Assembly (NCBI GenBank): GCA_905250885.1
Contig: CAJNOQ010001653.1
Coordinates: 1-29,615 of the forward strand
Source: Didymodactylos carnosus
Taxonomy: Eukaryota; Rotifera; Eurotatoria; Philodinida; Philodinidae
Length of the DNA stretch: 29,615 nucleotides
Reading direction: 5' to 3'
Shown here: piece after piece, positions 1 through 9,740 of the stretch
How the letters are laid out: each line of letters begins with the position of its first letter
Numbering within the stretch: the stretch's first letter is position 1
Notes under the pieces: generated by a model
Databases searched by the model: none
Seen by the model: only the letters and a program-made list of their open reading frames with translations
What the model was told of the DNA's origin: nothing
Program-made: the position numbers and the translations under genes

Positions 1-1526
1 AACTACATCGTAATTCATCGTTTACATATCGTCGTATCTGTCAACGTTTACGACTGACGTATCTCGTCGTAATTTAACGTATATTGTAGTATACGGTCGT
101 GAGTCCTCGACCTGGGAACCGATTACTTTTCTTTTGATCAACTACTTATGTTATGAAAAGGATAGATTAATTTTTTCATTTTGATGTAGCTGATTTTTTA
201 CACGCTTTTTTTACGAAAACAGCAATCCAATTCAATTTTTTAAATTAAGAAGTTTATATAAGCCGACAAGGTTTAAGTAACTGGAATGCAACTTTAGAGG
301 AAGAAATATGTCACAGATGAACTGAATTTACACGATGTTTTTCGAAAAATCGTAGCATACCGCAAACTACCAGCAACGTCGACCGACTGATTATACTTCA
401 TACTAATGTTGGTATACCGGTCGGCGTTATAGTTCATACCGGTAAAGGTTGCACCTCTGATTGCTAATGGCTTTAGTAGATAAATTTCCAAGTTCACCAA
501 AGTTTCTAGCACTAAAAAGACTTTTTGACTATTCCAGTAGTCAAAGTTCAAATTATTAATTTATAGGCCAAAAAATGCAGCACTTCGTGCTCTATTAGAG
601 TGTGTAACTTAGAAAATAATACTGCTACTTTTATATCTAGAAAAAAAAGTAGGGAATACCAGATGTCGCTCGTCAGGATAGGTCCAAAAAGTGGAAGGAA
701 ATGATCTTTTTCAAAACTCGTTTTCGTTCGGATTTTACCTAAAAATCATTATTTCTGATTCCAAAAAAAACATGATTTTGTAGAGAATTCTTTGCTGAAA
801 TGTTCGGTACACCTTATTTTGTTGAATAAGTGATTTTTAGCGAGATTTTGCGCAATAAATCGATTTTTGGAAGGTGCAGTTAAAAAATGTGGAGTTCTTG
901 TTACAGTTACTGCAGCAAACATCAAAGATGAATGTTAAAAATGAATATACAGTTTTGTAGATAATTGAATTTTCTATTGTTTATCAAAAGGAAATTTTTT
1001 ATAAATAGAAAATAATAGAAAAATGCATTAACATTTAGTGTAATTTATTATAGGCCAGTCGTTAGGAGATTTTATGGATGGAAAACAAAGAAAATTTATT
1101 TTAAAAAAACCGTAAAAGTTATTGTTTTTATTGTTATTGTGAATAGAATAACTATTAAATTTACCTATTTATTCTAGATCATCCGTTAAAGGCTGTCATA
1201 TAATATACAAACAAATACGAAATATTTAACAGCTATCCTATTAGCACCCTTGGACAATGAGCCATAAATCTGAACAGTTACAATCTTAACATATTACAAA
1301 AAAGCTAATATTTTCTTCACAATAAAATCCAAATACCAATATCGAAGAGAACGTATAATGTCATTCAATGACAACTTTCTAATTTAAATTCGATTCAAAC
1401 ATAACATAAAAATATAAATAAATTAAACATTGAAAAAAAAATAGGACAACAAACAAAGCAAACACGCTTTATAACAACAAATAAGCATCATAACTTTTTA
1501 AGTAAATTTTGATACTTTAGTCAAAA
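1..1526. other. Gene-poor left flank
   Basis: I see no gene that I can support here. The first 115 bases are unusually rich in CGT/CpG compared with the rest of the window. An 85-codon open stretch on the minus strand (about 294-551) matches no family I recognise and has no convincing splice or start context. The last 100-150 bases before the CLPP stop codon are probably its 3' untranslated region. Confidence 0.5.
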
Positions 1527-3715
1527 TTATCCTCTTAACTGATTTCCTACCGGCGATTCATCCTGGTTTTTATCATCTTTTTTCATATCTGCTATTATTG
1601 GATGTTCAAGAACTCGATCGATTAAACCATATCGTTTAGCATCTTCAGGGCTAAGAAATTTATCTCGTTCCATCATTTTTTCTTTAAATAAAATGGAACA
1701 AGAGAGAATTATTTGATTATTTATTAAACAAAGATCCTTACCAATATCTTCTGCAGATTGTCCAGTATGTTTTACATACAAACGATTAACATTCTTTTTC
1801 AGTTTCTAAACGAAATGATACATTTATACTATGTAAGCGAGAGAAAAATGAAAAAGAGCCAAAATATCATACCAATATTTCTTCAGCATGGATCAAAATA
1901 TCACTTGCTTGACCCTAGATTAAACACGATATATTAGAAATAGAAATACTAATATTGTTTGTTGAGAAAACGTTGATAAACGTGAATAATATTTGTACGA
2001 CTAACTCAACTATATTCATTATGAATTAAATTCATTCTGTTCAAGTGAAAAGTTGGTGAGAAGGAAAATTAAGAATACACTAGAACAGTACGAAAAGCAA
2101 CAAACACAGTATATAACATCCATGGTAACTACTGCAGAAAAATGACCAAAGGAAAAGTTCTTCTTGTCTCTTATATATCATGATAATGAAACAAAGGTGT
2201 TAACTGAAAAATTAAAAAAGATCTTAGAAAAATTGTATCCGACAACAGAAGTCACATTTCGTATTGAAAAAAGGTTTAACAACACAAAAATTATTTGCGA
2301 AAAATTACAAAGGTGTTGACGACACGAATACTGGTGTGATTTACAGAATTAATTGTACTAAATGCTCTAAAAGATCTATTTTGGACAAACAAAGTTGAGA
2401 ATGATGCAAACAATGGAGCAACATCAGGCTGGACTCAAAGAAGAAGGTAAATCTGCAGCAGCTGATCACATGTTTCACAATAAGGGTCACGTTATTCAAT
2501 TCAATAAATCAATAATTATAAGTAGGAATATAAATTTGAAAAGGAGAGAGATCAAAGAAACAAACACTACAATGAGACATCCTCATGTAGTATACAATAA
2601 GATTAGTTATCAAATGTTAATATTTAAATGAACAGTGCATCTAAGCAGTCCTTTTTTCTTCTCTTTTCAGTCTGTATTTTAGTTGTAAGCAAGGAAGAGA
2701 AACACTGAAATAGATATCTATTGTTATTCTCCTCCTTACACTGTTTAAAAGTACGTTCAGTGATTCGCTGATAAGATCAGGCGATGATCATCCCATTTTC
2801 TGTTTGACATATATATATCTATACGTCGTTTCTCTTATCAAATATCTTATTGATGATGACTCTAGTCTCAGTTGAAAGCTTCTATATTATTAAATAAAGT
2901 AATAAATATAGTTGAGTTAGTCGTACAAATATTATTAGAAATAGATAAAAAGCGTTGCTATATTCGTTACCTGTACACCCCCACTTGGTTGGTGAACCAT
3001 AATTCTTGAATTTGGTAATGAATGTCTCATTCCATGTGTACCAGATGCGAGCAGCAAAGATGCCTAGAAAAAAAAGAAATTATCCTTACTAAAACAAAGA
3101 TTAAGTAATTGTTACTTACCATTGAACATGCTTGTCCAACACACCAGGTTGCAATTGGTGGGGTCACATATTGCATTGTATCATAGATCCCCAAGCCGGC
3201 CGTAATCACTCCTCCTTAAAACATAAAAAGATCCAGTTATTATGAGTAAAAAATGTTTGGCAAAGAATATCTATACCGGGACTGTTGATGTACATATGAA
3301 TAGGTTTTTTTGTACTTTCTGATTGTAAAAACAATAGTTGTGCAACAACCACGCTGGACAATTCATCAGTTATCTATGTACAACAATAAAATAACGACGA
3401 TGAGTATGAAAAACCTACTGACATCAACACATGGAACAAAGAAATGTTCGCCTACTAGCATAACTCACTGGTCCCATTAAACATATTATTCGTTCTTTTA
3501 ATAATCTTGAATAAATATCGTAGGCTCGTTCACCGCGTCCACTTTGTTCAACAACAATTGGTATCAATGGATACAGTTGTTTCGATGTTGTATATATAGA
3601 ACGAATTGATTCTCCAAATTGAATTTTCTAAACCGAACAACAATTTTTCATTAATTTTATCATTCTTTAGTGATTTAAAAAACAAACATACTAGTTTTGT
3701 TAGAATTGAATGCAT
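1527..3715 (-). CDS. CLPP: Mitochondrial ATP-dependent Clp protease proteolytic subunit (ClpP)
   Basis: This is the serine peptidase of the mitochondrial matrix that forms the barrel fed by the ClpX unfoldase. Eight exons on the minus strand join in frame: 3692-3715, 3469-3627, 3277-3373, 3120-3214, 2971-3063, 1873-1914, 1742-1805 and 1527-1681, giving 242 residues (human is about 277). The catalytic triad is intact: Ser124 in QACSM, His149 in MVHQPSGG and Asp198 in MERDKF. Family blocks [31 protein letters not shown] and [13 protein letters not shown] are present (the first is given only as a guide to position, residues about 28-49). The N-terminus ([18 protein letters not shown]) is basic and hydroxylated with no acidic cluster, as expected for a mitochondrial presequence. 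Splice donors are GTA/GTG-type and acceptors TTTAG-like. Intron 5 (1915-2970) is about 1 kb because it holds an inserted repeat element. Identification is very secure; the first 8-residue exon is the least certain part. Confidence 0.95.
1985..2936. mobile_element. Inverted-repeat-bounded insertion carrying a Penelope-like remnant, in CLPP intron 5
   Basis: A 36-base repeat at 1985-2020 recurs as its reverse complement at 2901-2936 with about one mismatch (core tacgactaactcaactatat on the left). The 952 bases they bound lie wholly within the fifth CLPP intron and explain its size. I see no target-site duplication directly at the repeat ends; a similar TTAGAAATAGA string sits outside both ends (about 1933 and 2936) and may be an old duplication. 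The interior holds a broken GIY-YIG retroelement fragment in the opposite orientation to CLPP. Terminal repeats in either orientation are known for Penelope-like elements, which fits, but a two-step nested insertion is equally possible. Confidence 0.7.
2174..2630 (+). pseudogene. Degraded Penelope-like retroelement C-terminal fragment with GIY-YIG nuclease domain
   Basis: Three reading frames in a row resemble the end of a Penelope-like polymerase: a piece reading [20 protein letters not shown] (linker helix after the RT domain), then, after a frameshift near 2272, [11 protein letters not shown] (first half of the GIY-YIG core with its Cys pair), then, after another frameshift near 2370, FGQTKLR followed by EHQAGL-type and HMFHNKGH blocks that match the helix and His-box typical of this nuclease family. 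An internal stop and at least two frameshifts make it non-functional. No reverse transcriptase core is present, so it is a 3' fragment. It runs antisense to the host gene. Family assignment rests on motif order only; another GIY-YIG-bearing retroelement cannot be excluded. Confidence 0.7.
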
Positions 3716-3930
3716 TGAACTATGCTAATATATTCACAATATTATCTAAAACAAAAGACAAAACATTTATAAAACTCGTCAGGACAGAGATCATTTGTAA
3801 TATTCTTCTGAAAAAATAATGTATGAAACTGTCGGAGATGAAAATAAGAACAATTTGTACACACGTAATACTGAAAACATTTTAAAGAACTTTTGCAAAA
3901 AAAACTAAAAACTTTCAAAAGCAATAATAA

Positions 3931-4704
3931 TTAAGAGTCATGGTCATTTTCTTCTAGACATTTATTTAAAAATTTTTCAAGATAATTTTGAATATCTTTC
4001 CCATTGTTCCATTCCATATAACTAGCATTTATAAAACCACTATTGTTTAACATGTACTGTTTCAATTCTACGGCCATTTTATATCCTTGCCTAGCACAAA
4101 CAAGATCATTTTTTTTTAATGATTTTGCTGCGCACACATCATTATGACCATCACCAATAAAAATCACAATATTCTGCTCAAGTTGATTATTTGTTGATGA
4201 AAAAAATGTTTTACGATAATTGTCAATTATTTCGCCTTTACACATATTAATCGGACATGTATTACATGATTTTTCATCCAATCTTCCATAGGGCTGTATT
4301 AATAAACATTCTTTATTCTCATCATATGAAGCAGGATTTGTAAAAATGTCTTGAAACACATGATCTAGCCCATTATGTTTCAATATTGTATCAATAAACA
4401 ACTGATTTGAATCACTAACAATAATTAATGTAGAAATTTTTGACAAATACAAGAGAAGTTCTTTAAAATGTTCTGTTAATTGCATCTGTTGCATACATCG
4501 AATATAATCTGACTTTTTAATACCAATTGTTTGAAAATATTGAAATAGTTGTTCCATATGATATGTCCAACATTGAGGTTTTTTGTCAAATACAATCGAT
4601 TGTTTTTCACCTTCTGGTATAAATTTAGTAACAACAATGTCGGTATTTTGGTCAACTATTGTATGATCAAAATCACATACACAAAGAATTTTTTTATTAT
4701 TCAT
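3931..4704 (-). CDS. PHOSPHO2: PHOSPHO1/PHOSPHO2-like HAD phosphatase
   Basis: A single uninterrupted frame of 257 residues, close to the roughly 240-270 of the family. HAD motif I is DFDHTI (residues 11-16, nucleophile Asp11 and acid/base Asp13), motif II is VSDSN (96-100), and motif IV is GDGHNDVC (184-191). The Cys-rich CNTCPINMCK segment (147-156) and the FTNPA segment (121-125) are hallmarks of the PHOSPHO subfamily. Members hydrolyse phosphocholine and phosphoethanolamine (PHOSPHO1) or pyridoxal 5'-phosphate (PHOSPHO2); sequence alone does not decide which applies here, so the symbol is provisional. The start is set by an ATG placed immediately after TTACAG, a splice-acceptor-like site. 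It lies 215 bases upstream of CLPP on the same strand with its own intergenic spacer. It is the only multi-hundred-residue gene here with no intron. Confidence 0.9.
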   Translation of the reverse strand: MNNKKILCVCDFDHTIVDQNTDIVVTKFIPEGEKQSIVFDKKPQCWTYHMEQLFQYFQTIGIKKSDYIRCMQQMQLTEHFKELLLYLSKISTLIIVSDSNQLFIDTILKHNGLDHVFQDIFTNPASYDENKECLLIQPYGRLDEKSCNTCPINMCKGEIIDNYRKTFFSSTNNQLEQNIVIFIGDGHNDVCAAKSLKKNDLVCARQGYKMAVELKQYMLNNSGFINASYMEWNNGKDIQNYLEKFLNKCLEENDHDS

Positions 4705-6386
4705 CTGTAATTATTGGACATAATAATAAAAAAAGTATTATTCTCTTTTATTTTCTATAAACCTCTAATTCGGTGACTCAAAAGAAAATGAGTACAAATA
4801 AATAGCATTTTTGAAAAATTTCCAGGCTAAAAGAAGATGAATGAATAATACATCTTAGAATTGGATGATTCAATTCATTTTGTTTTGAGATTGATCTAGT
4901 CAACTAATTCACAATCGACTTACACATCTTGGTTTAAAATGTGTTTTTTTTAAGTGCAGCACTAAAGTAGTGAAAACTTTGAAACTACTAAAACTAAATG
5001 GTTATTATATGTGTCTCGACAAAAGGAAAAGCTGAAAGATTAATAACTTCGAATATGTGATACATCAGACATTTAGTCAAAGAGTAAGAGTCATCATATT
5101 TTATGCTGTATTAGTAAATATATTATTTTGCTATCTATTTTTATATAAATGAATTTCTTGCAGTTCTTGAACACTTAGAAAAGTCATACTAAAAAATAGT
5201 CTAAAACGCGATAATAACCTTCAAAGTTAAATTTTAAAATCCATTTTTGATATGAGTAAATGGTTTTAACTGTGAGTCTAGACTCATCCGATTGGTTGGT
5301 TAACAGAAAAACTTTTGTGCTTGATCATAAAGTGCAAGAGAAAAACATTCTTTTTTATGTTTAAAAGTTTTCCGTAATAAACCACTTTTAGTGTGATGGC
5401 TTTCTACTATCGAATTTAGCTCAACACTATATCAAAATATTCGTTTACATTTAGAATATCTTTATTCAATGCGGAACTATCCGACTTTCTGTACGAACCT
5501 TATAATCGATTTTATAAGAAACTCGTTTCTTACGTAAGTCCAGGTTTTTTAACTCGAGAACAAGTATCATGCAAAAAAGGTCATATTTAGCGTCAGTGTG
5601 ATAAACTACATTTAGTAACTTTAGCATACAATATACGTGACACAAGATCCTAGCATAGTTAGTATCATTCAAAATAGGCTAGTTGTATGTAAAACATGGT
5701 GGATCTAGACGAATATACTCCAAATAAAGAAATGAAGCTATTTATTACTTGAGAAAATCATGAATGCTGATTCAGGTTTGAACGAAGTGCCCGAGAGAGT
5801 ACGAAACTATCCATATATTCTGTAATTTTCAGCGGAGCCAGTTTCTTCTAAAATTTGAGTAAACAACGGTGTACCAGCGATACATTATAGTAGCATGGTC
5901 CCATCAGATACAATTGTGCAATAAACTAACCAATTCATTAATCTTCTGTCTATTTTAAAAGAAATATAGTTCAAACGTAAGACTTTCATAAAAGATTTAG
6001 TTAGATGTCTACTATAAAATTGTGTTAAGATTTTGAGGAAAAAACTGCTTTGTGCTTCGCTATGACTTATTGCGTCACAAGAAGCGTTACTTATACAGTA
6101 TTTACTGGAAAATAGCTTCTCCATAACCTTCTGTTTTGAAAACAAATGAAAAATCGTTATTTTTTTCTTTCTTTCAGTACAAGTAAATACAAATACTAGT
6201 CAAAGTCAATCGTACACGTTTTTACTTTTAACAGGAAGAAATACAACATCTGATCAAACAAAATTTGAAAATATTAGGCAAAAAAAGGTTGGCTTACCCG
6301 ACTACCTCTTTTAGACAGGTTTTTTGTTAAATGTGAAAACATCTTAAATTAAAAAGAACAAACGCAGATATATTAGCTAAGTTTAT
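4705..6386. other. Intergenic region without a recognisable gene
   Basis: About 1.7 kb between the phosphatase and the coiled-coil gene. Short minus-strand frames of 68 and 86 codons occur here, but their composition is low-complexity AT-rich, they lack splice-linked neighbours, and they resemble no family I know. I see no long inverted repeat, tandem array or tRNA-like fold by eye. It may hold the 5' flank of the phosphatase (right of 4704) and the 3' flank of the coiled-coil gene (left of 6387). Confidence 0.5.
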
Positions 6387-7231
6387 TTACAAGGATTCTG
6401 GCTGATGTTTACTCTTTTTTACGGATTTTTCAGCTAAATGTCGCATTAAGGCATAACGTCGAAGTGGTTTTGCATCGTATGATTGTGATGTCTTTTCTGT
6501 TGTTACGGAAGACGATATATCTTCAATAGTATGTTCTTCGTTTTCGTTGTTATTATCGTTTAATTCTCCCTCTTCACAGCCACCAAGAACTAAATCTTTG
6601 TACAAATCATCCTCACCATCTCCGACATTATCCTCAAATATTTCTAGTTCATCTTGGTTCTTATTTGTTGATAAAATGACGAGTTCTTGACCATTGTGAG
6701 CAGACGAATGTGATTTAGACGGATCAACAAGCCAGTTTTCGACGGATACCAACTGATTATTCATCGATGGGGAAAGTGTTACTGGTTGGTGTTGATTATT
6801 CGAAGATAATTGCACCGTATTTGTGATGTTTAAATCTAAAAGAATACACCAGACTGTTTTCTTATTTAAGACTAGAATTTTTTTGACCACCTACTCAATA
6901 CAGGAGGAACTGTTTCACATTTATGATTAGCATCCAAATTATATTTGTGATGTTGTGTTTCTATGTATGTTTGAATATCTTTAATATACTCTTGAAACTG
7001 ACGTTGGCTTTCCAGTAACAGACTCTTGCAATTTGTTTCATTCTCATTGATAAGCACGTGTAAACGTTTACAGTTTTCATTTAGCTCATCATACGTGGTT
7101 GTTAAAGTTAAAATTTCATTTTCAATCAATGGAATTTCTTGTTTATATAACAAAATCTTTTTTTTCAAATCAGTATTTTTAGTGCGAGTTTTAACGGCGT
7201 AATCACCCAGTGACATTGTCGATGCAGACAT
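6387..7231 (-). CDS. Uncharacterised coiled-coil protein with acidic C-terminal half
   Basis: Two exons, 6895-7231 and 6835-6387, join through a 59-base intron (donor GTAGGT, acceptor TTTTAG) to give 261 residues. Residues about 20-95 are a heptad-like helix rich in Leu, Ile, Lys and Glu, so a coiled coil is likely. Residues about 165-220 are acidic (clusters such as DNVGDGEDD and NNNENEE) and the last 30 are basic (KSVKKSKH). The pattern suggests a nuclear scaffold or adaptor. The N-terminal coiled coil has a faint resemblance to meiotic SIX6OS1-type proteins, too weak to name it. The start ATG lies 11 bases after a CTATTTTAG acceptor-like site. No membrane segment or signal peptide is visible. 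The gene is real on the evidence of the frame-preserving intron, but I do not recognise its function. Confidence 0.75.
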
Positions 7232-8169
7232 CTAACGAGTAACTAAAATAGACACAAATTTATTTAAGAGAAATGGAACAAGCAATGCCGAAAACACAAA
7301 AAACCTAAGCAATCGGTTCCTGAATTAAAACCATATAAGCGTAACAGAAGTCAGCATTAATCCATTTGTCAGTTCTTCATCCTCCAGTCATCAGATAAAA
7401 CTCAGCCTAAACAAGAAGGTGACTAGGTATCAAGGGGGGAAAAGCACCATCGGGCGAGTGTACCCATTCCGGAATACCTTTATTCTAGAATACCATTCCG
7501 TTTTTTAGTACACAAGCTTTTAGTCGAATGTTTAAATGCTAATAATAGTTGTAAGAGAAACTACAAGCGAAAGCAAATCTTTCATTTTAATACATTGCAC
7601 GTTTTTTCTACTTTCTGCATGTATATTCAATATGTGCATGGTCTAGCGTGTGTTACCGCCCATGTACTAAAAATCGCATAAAATCAGCAATTAATCGTCC
7701 GCTTAATCTCGATTAATGGCCGATTTCTTGGTGAGTTTCAGGTGATTTTAGCGAATAATTGACGACTTTGTTTCTAGATACTAGGTTCAAACCCATATTA
7801 GAAAATACATACAACTTCTCAGATACCAGCTGTTCACTGGGCTCCTCGGCTTAAGGCTCTAAGGGACCATAGAGAAGACTCTTGACAACTCCGTTTTACT
7901 CTAAAATAAAAAGACGATCTAAATAGAACTGAATTTCTCGTTGAAATCGTTGGTTTCTTAGGGATAGTAGCAAATAAATAAAATAAATTCTGGTCCTTCT
8001 GATACCTGTATTTCGTTACAGACTCAAAATTTTTTGCTCGTATAATAGAACCAAAACAAAAAACTTTCTTCTATTCTAGAATGCCAGTACGTCATTCTAA
8101 GGCGACATTCTGGAATGGCATTCCAGAAATTTTGTACAATTTCCGGAATGTGCTTTTTACCGTTGCTAG
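7232..8169. other. Intergenic region with clustered TTCnnGAA palindromes
   Basis: No gene is supported in this stretch, which continues to the EME1 3' end at 8750. Two clusters of short palindromes stand out: 7466-7499 (ATTCCGGAAT and ATTCTAGAAT) and 8078-8147, the latter containing a 21-base near-perfect palindrome at 8108-8128 built on TTCTGGAATG. The TTCnnGAA unit is the core of heat-shock elements, but here the units may simply be part of a decayed repeat. The foldback element at 8170-8578 follows directly. Confidence 0.45.
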
Positions 8170-8578
8170 GCATGCACCGATTAATAATCGACATTGGGGC
8201 ATTCAGGAAAATCGTTCCCACTTGATTATAGTAAATCTCTCAGAATTGGGGAATGTCTCATTTTGTAGCGAAAAGTTTGTTCTACAAAAGTAAAGTGTTA
8301 AAAAGCTTTTAATGGTATTTGTGACAAATATAAGTATTCAAAAATGTGCAAAATCGAAAAAAAATAATCATCTTCGATTATTTTTTTTTGCGACTTTTGT
8401 GCGTTTTTGAATACTTATATTTGTCACAAATACCATTAAAAGCTTTTTAACACTTTACTTTTGTAGAACAAACTTTTCGCTACAAAATGAGACATTCCCC
8501 AATTCTGAGAGATTTACTATAATCAAGTGGGAACGATTTTCTTGAATGCCCCAACGTCGATTATTAATCGGTGCATGC
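8170..8578. repeat. Long near-perfect palindrome (foldback element)
   Basis: About 200 bases (8170 to about 8368) are repeated as their reverse complement (about 8380-8578) with only a few mismatches, separated by a loop of roughly 6 bases near 8374. The ends read GCATGCACCG and its complement. No coding sequence and no clear target-site duplication. The high identity of the arms implies recent origin or ongoing gene conversion. Such a structure would form a 200-bp hairpin in single strands or RNA. It is most simply a non-autonomous foldback DNA transposon. Confidence 0.9.
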
Positions 8579-8749
8579 GTAAAGGTGACTTTTCAGTATA
8601 ACGTCTTTCAATAAGGAAAAACAAGCAAGCATCAATCATTAAGCAAAAAAAAATGGCAAACAAGCTTAATAAAGTGCATTTTAATCCAAAGAAAAAGCAT
8701 AATTACAATCAAGCATAGCACACACAAATTTACCCAAAATACATTTGTT

Positions 8750-9740
8750 TCACAAGAGATCCATTCCATTTTCTGACTTAAAAAATTTCCATATTTTTTC
8801 ACTTAATTGTGGTCCAATTTTCCTCGTTGTTGTCAGTACTCCTGCGCCACGACGTACTTGTATATCGGCCAATAAACGTTTTGCTTCCACTTCTGTTTGA
8901 CACTGGTCATAGGCGCTCACTAATGATTGTATGGTTGGATATTGATTTGAAATAGCTTGAGCTTGCTCAATACCCACTAATGGAAATTGTTGTAGAACTT
9001 GCTTCCATAACAATTGTAAACATTGATTTGAATTTTCAGGATCGATTCGAATAGCTTTTAACTTTTTCATCGAATCAACATGAAATGTAAATGGTGACTG
9101 ATTTTTTAAACGTTTTTGAGGCGCAACACTAACAGCCTTTGTAAAAGATAATACTAACAAAGCTAAATCGTTATCATTCTCAACGTATTTGATAACACAT
9201 TGATTTAATAATTGTAACTGAACAAGAACATTTTCAAGATCATTTTGTTTGATAGTTAATCGTGGCTTTTTTTGATTTAACATTTTACAGAGATTATTGA
9301 ATGAGCTAACACCGACAACACAGATTGTTGTTGACTTTTTCATTGAAAAGTTATTGTTGATCGTATCAAATAATTCTTTTCCTCCATTAGATCCACTGTC
9401 GTTTAAACAAACATGAACAAATTCAAACCATTGTTCGCATGTCATGAACAATAGTAGGTTTGATACAAATTCTTCATTAATATTACTGGCCGTTGCTGCT
9501 GCTGATGAGGATGATGCACCGGGATAGGTGGATATTGACCTTCAAATAAAATTAATCAGTTGGAAACACGAATCAGTGTTTACATTCGAATTTTTACCAA
9601 GTGATTGTATAAGGAATTGGCATTGTTTCCACTAAATATTTTATCTTTTTCTCATCAAATTGTTTACTTAATGATTTTCCCCATGGTTGATCAACAATAT
9701 TCAAGTCAATCCATGCAGTAACATCTAAAGGCTTGCTCAT
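8750..9740 (-). CDS. EME1: EME1-like partner subunit of MUS81 structure-specific endonuclease
   Basis: EME1 pairs with MUS81 to cut branched DNA (stalled forks, Holliday junctions) in the nucleus. Two exons, 9598-9740 and 8750-9539, join across a 58-base intron to give 310 residues. The ERCC4-type nuclease-like domain covers about residues 10-200; recognisable blocks are MPIPYTITW (about 40-48) and SFTKAVSVAPQKRL (about 175-190), matching the FTKAVAEAPFKR block of vertebrate EME proteins. The C-terminal helix-hairpin-helix region contains LLADIQVRRGAGV and TTTRKIGPQLSEKI, near-identical to the vertebrate LADIQVRRGEGV/GPELSRRI stretch. EME proteins lack nuclease catalytic residues; catalysis is in MUS81, not found here. 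It is much shorter than human EME1 (570 residues) and nearer EME2: the disordered N-terminal region is absent or lies in an unfound exon. The ATG at 9740 opens directly into the domain. Confidence 0.88.

Noticed and set aside
294..551. 85-codon minus-strand frame with somewhat higher GC than its surroundings
   Set aside because: It has no recognisable motif, no good start context and no splice-compatible neighbours. Length is within chance for this composition.
2855..2880. Possible hammerhead ribozyme core (GATGATGA ... TTGAAA) near the end of the Penelope-like insertion
   Set aside because: Penelope-like elements can carry hammerheads, but the invariant CTGATGA box is not exact and I could not draw a convincing stem II. 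A covariance search would decide.
5466..6145. Two minus-strand frames of 68 and 86 codons in the 4.7-6.4 kb spacer
   Set aside because: Low-complexity translations with no family resemblance; likely chance open frames in AT-rich DNA.
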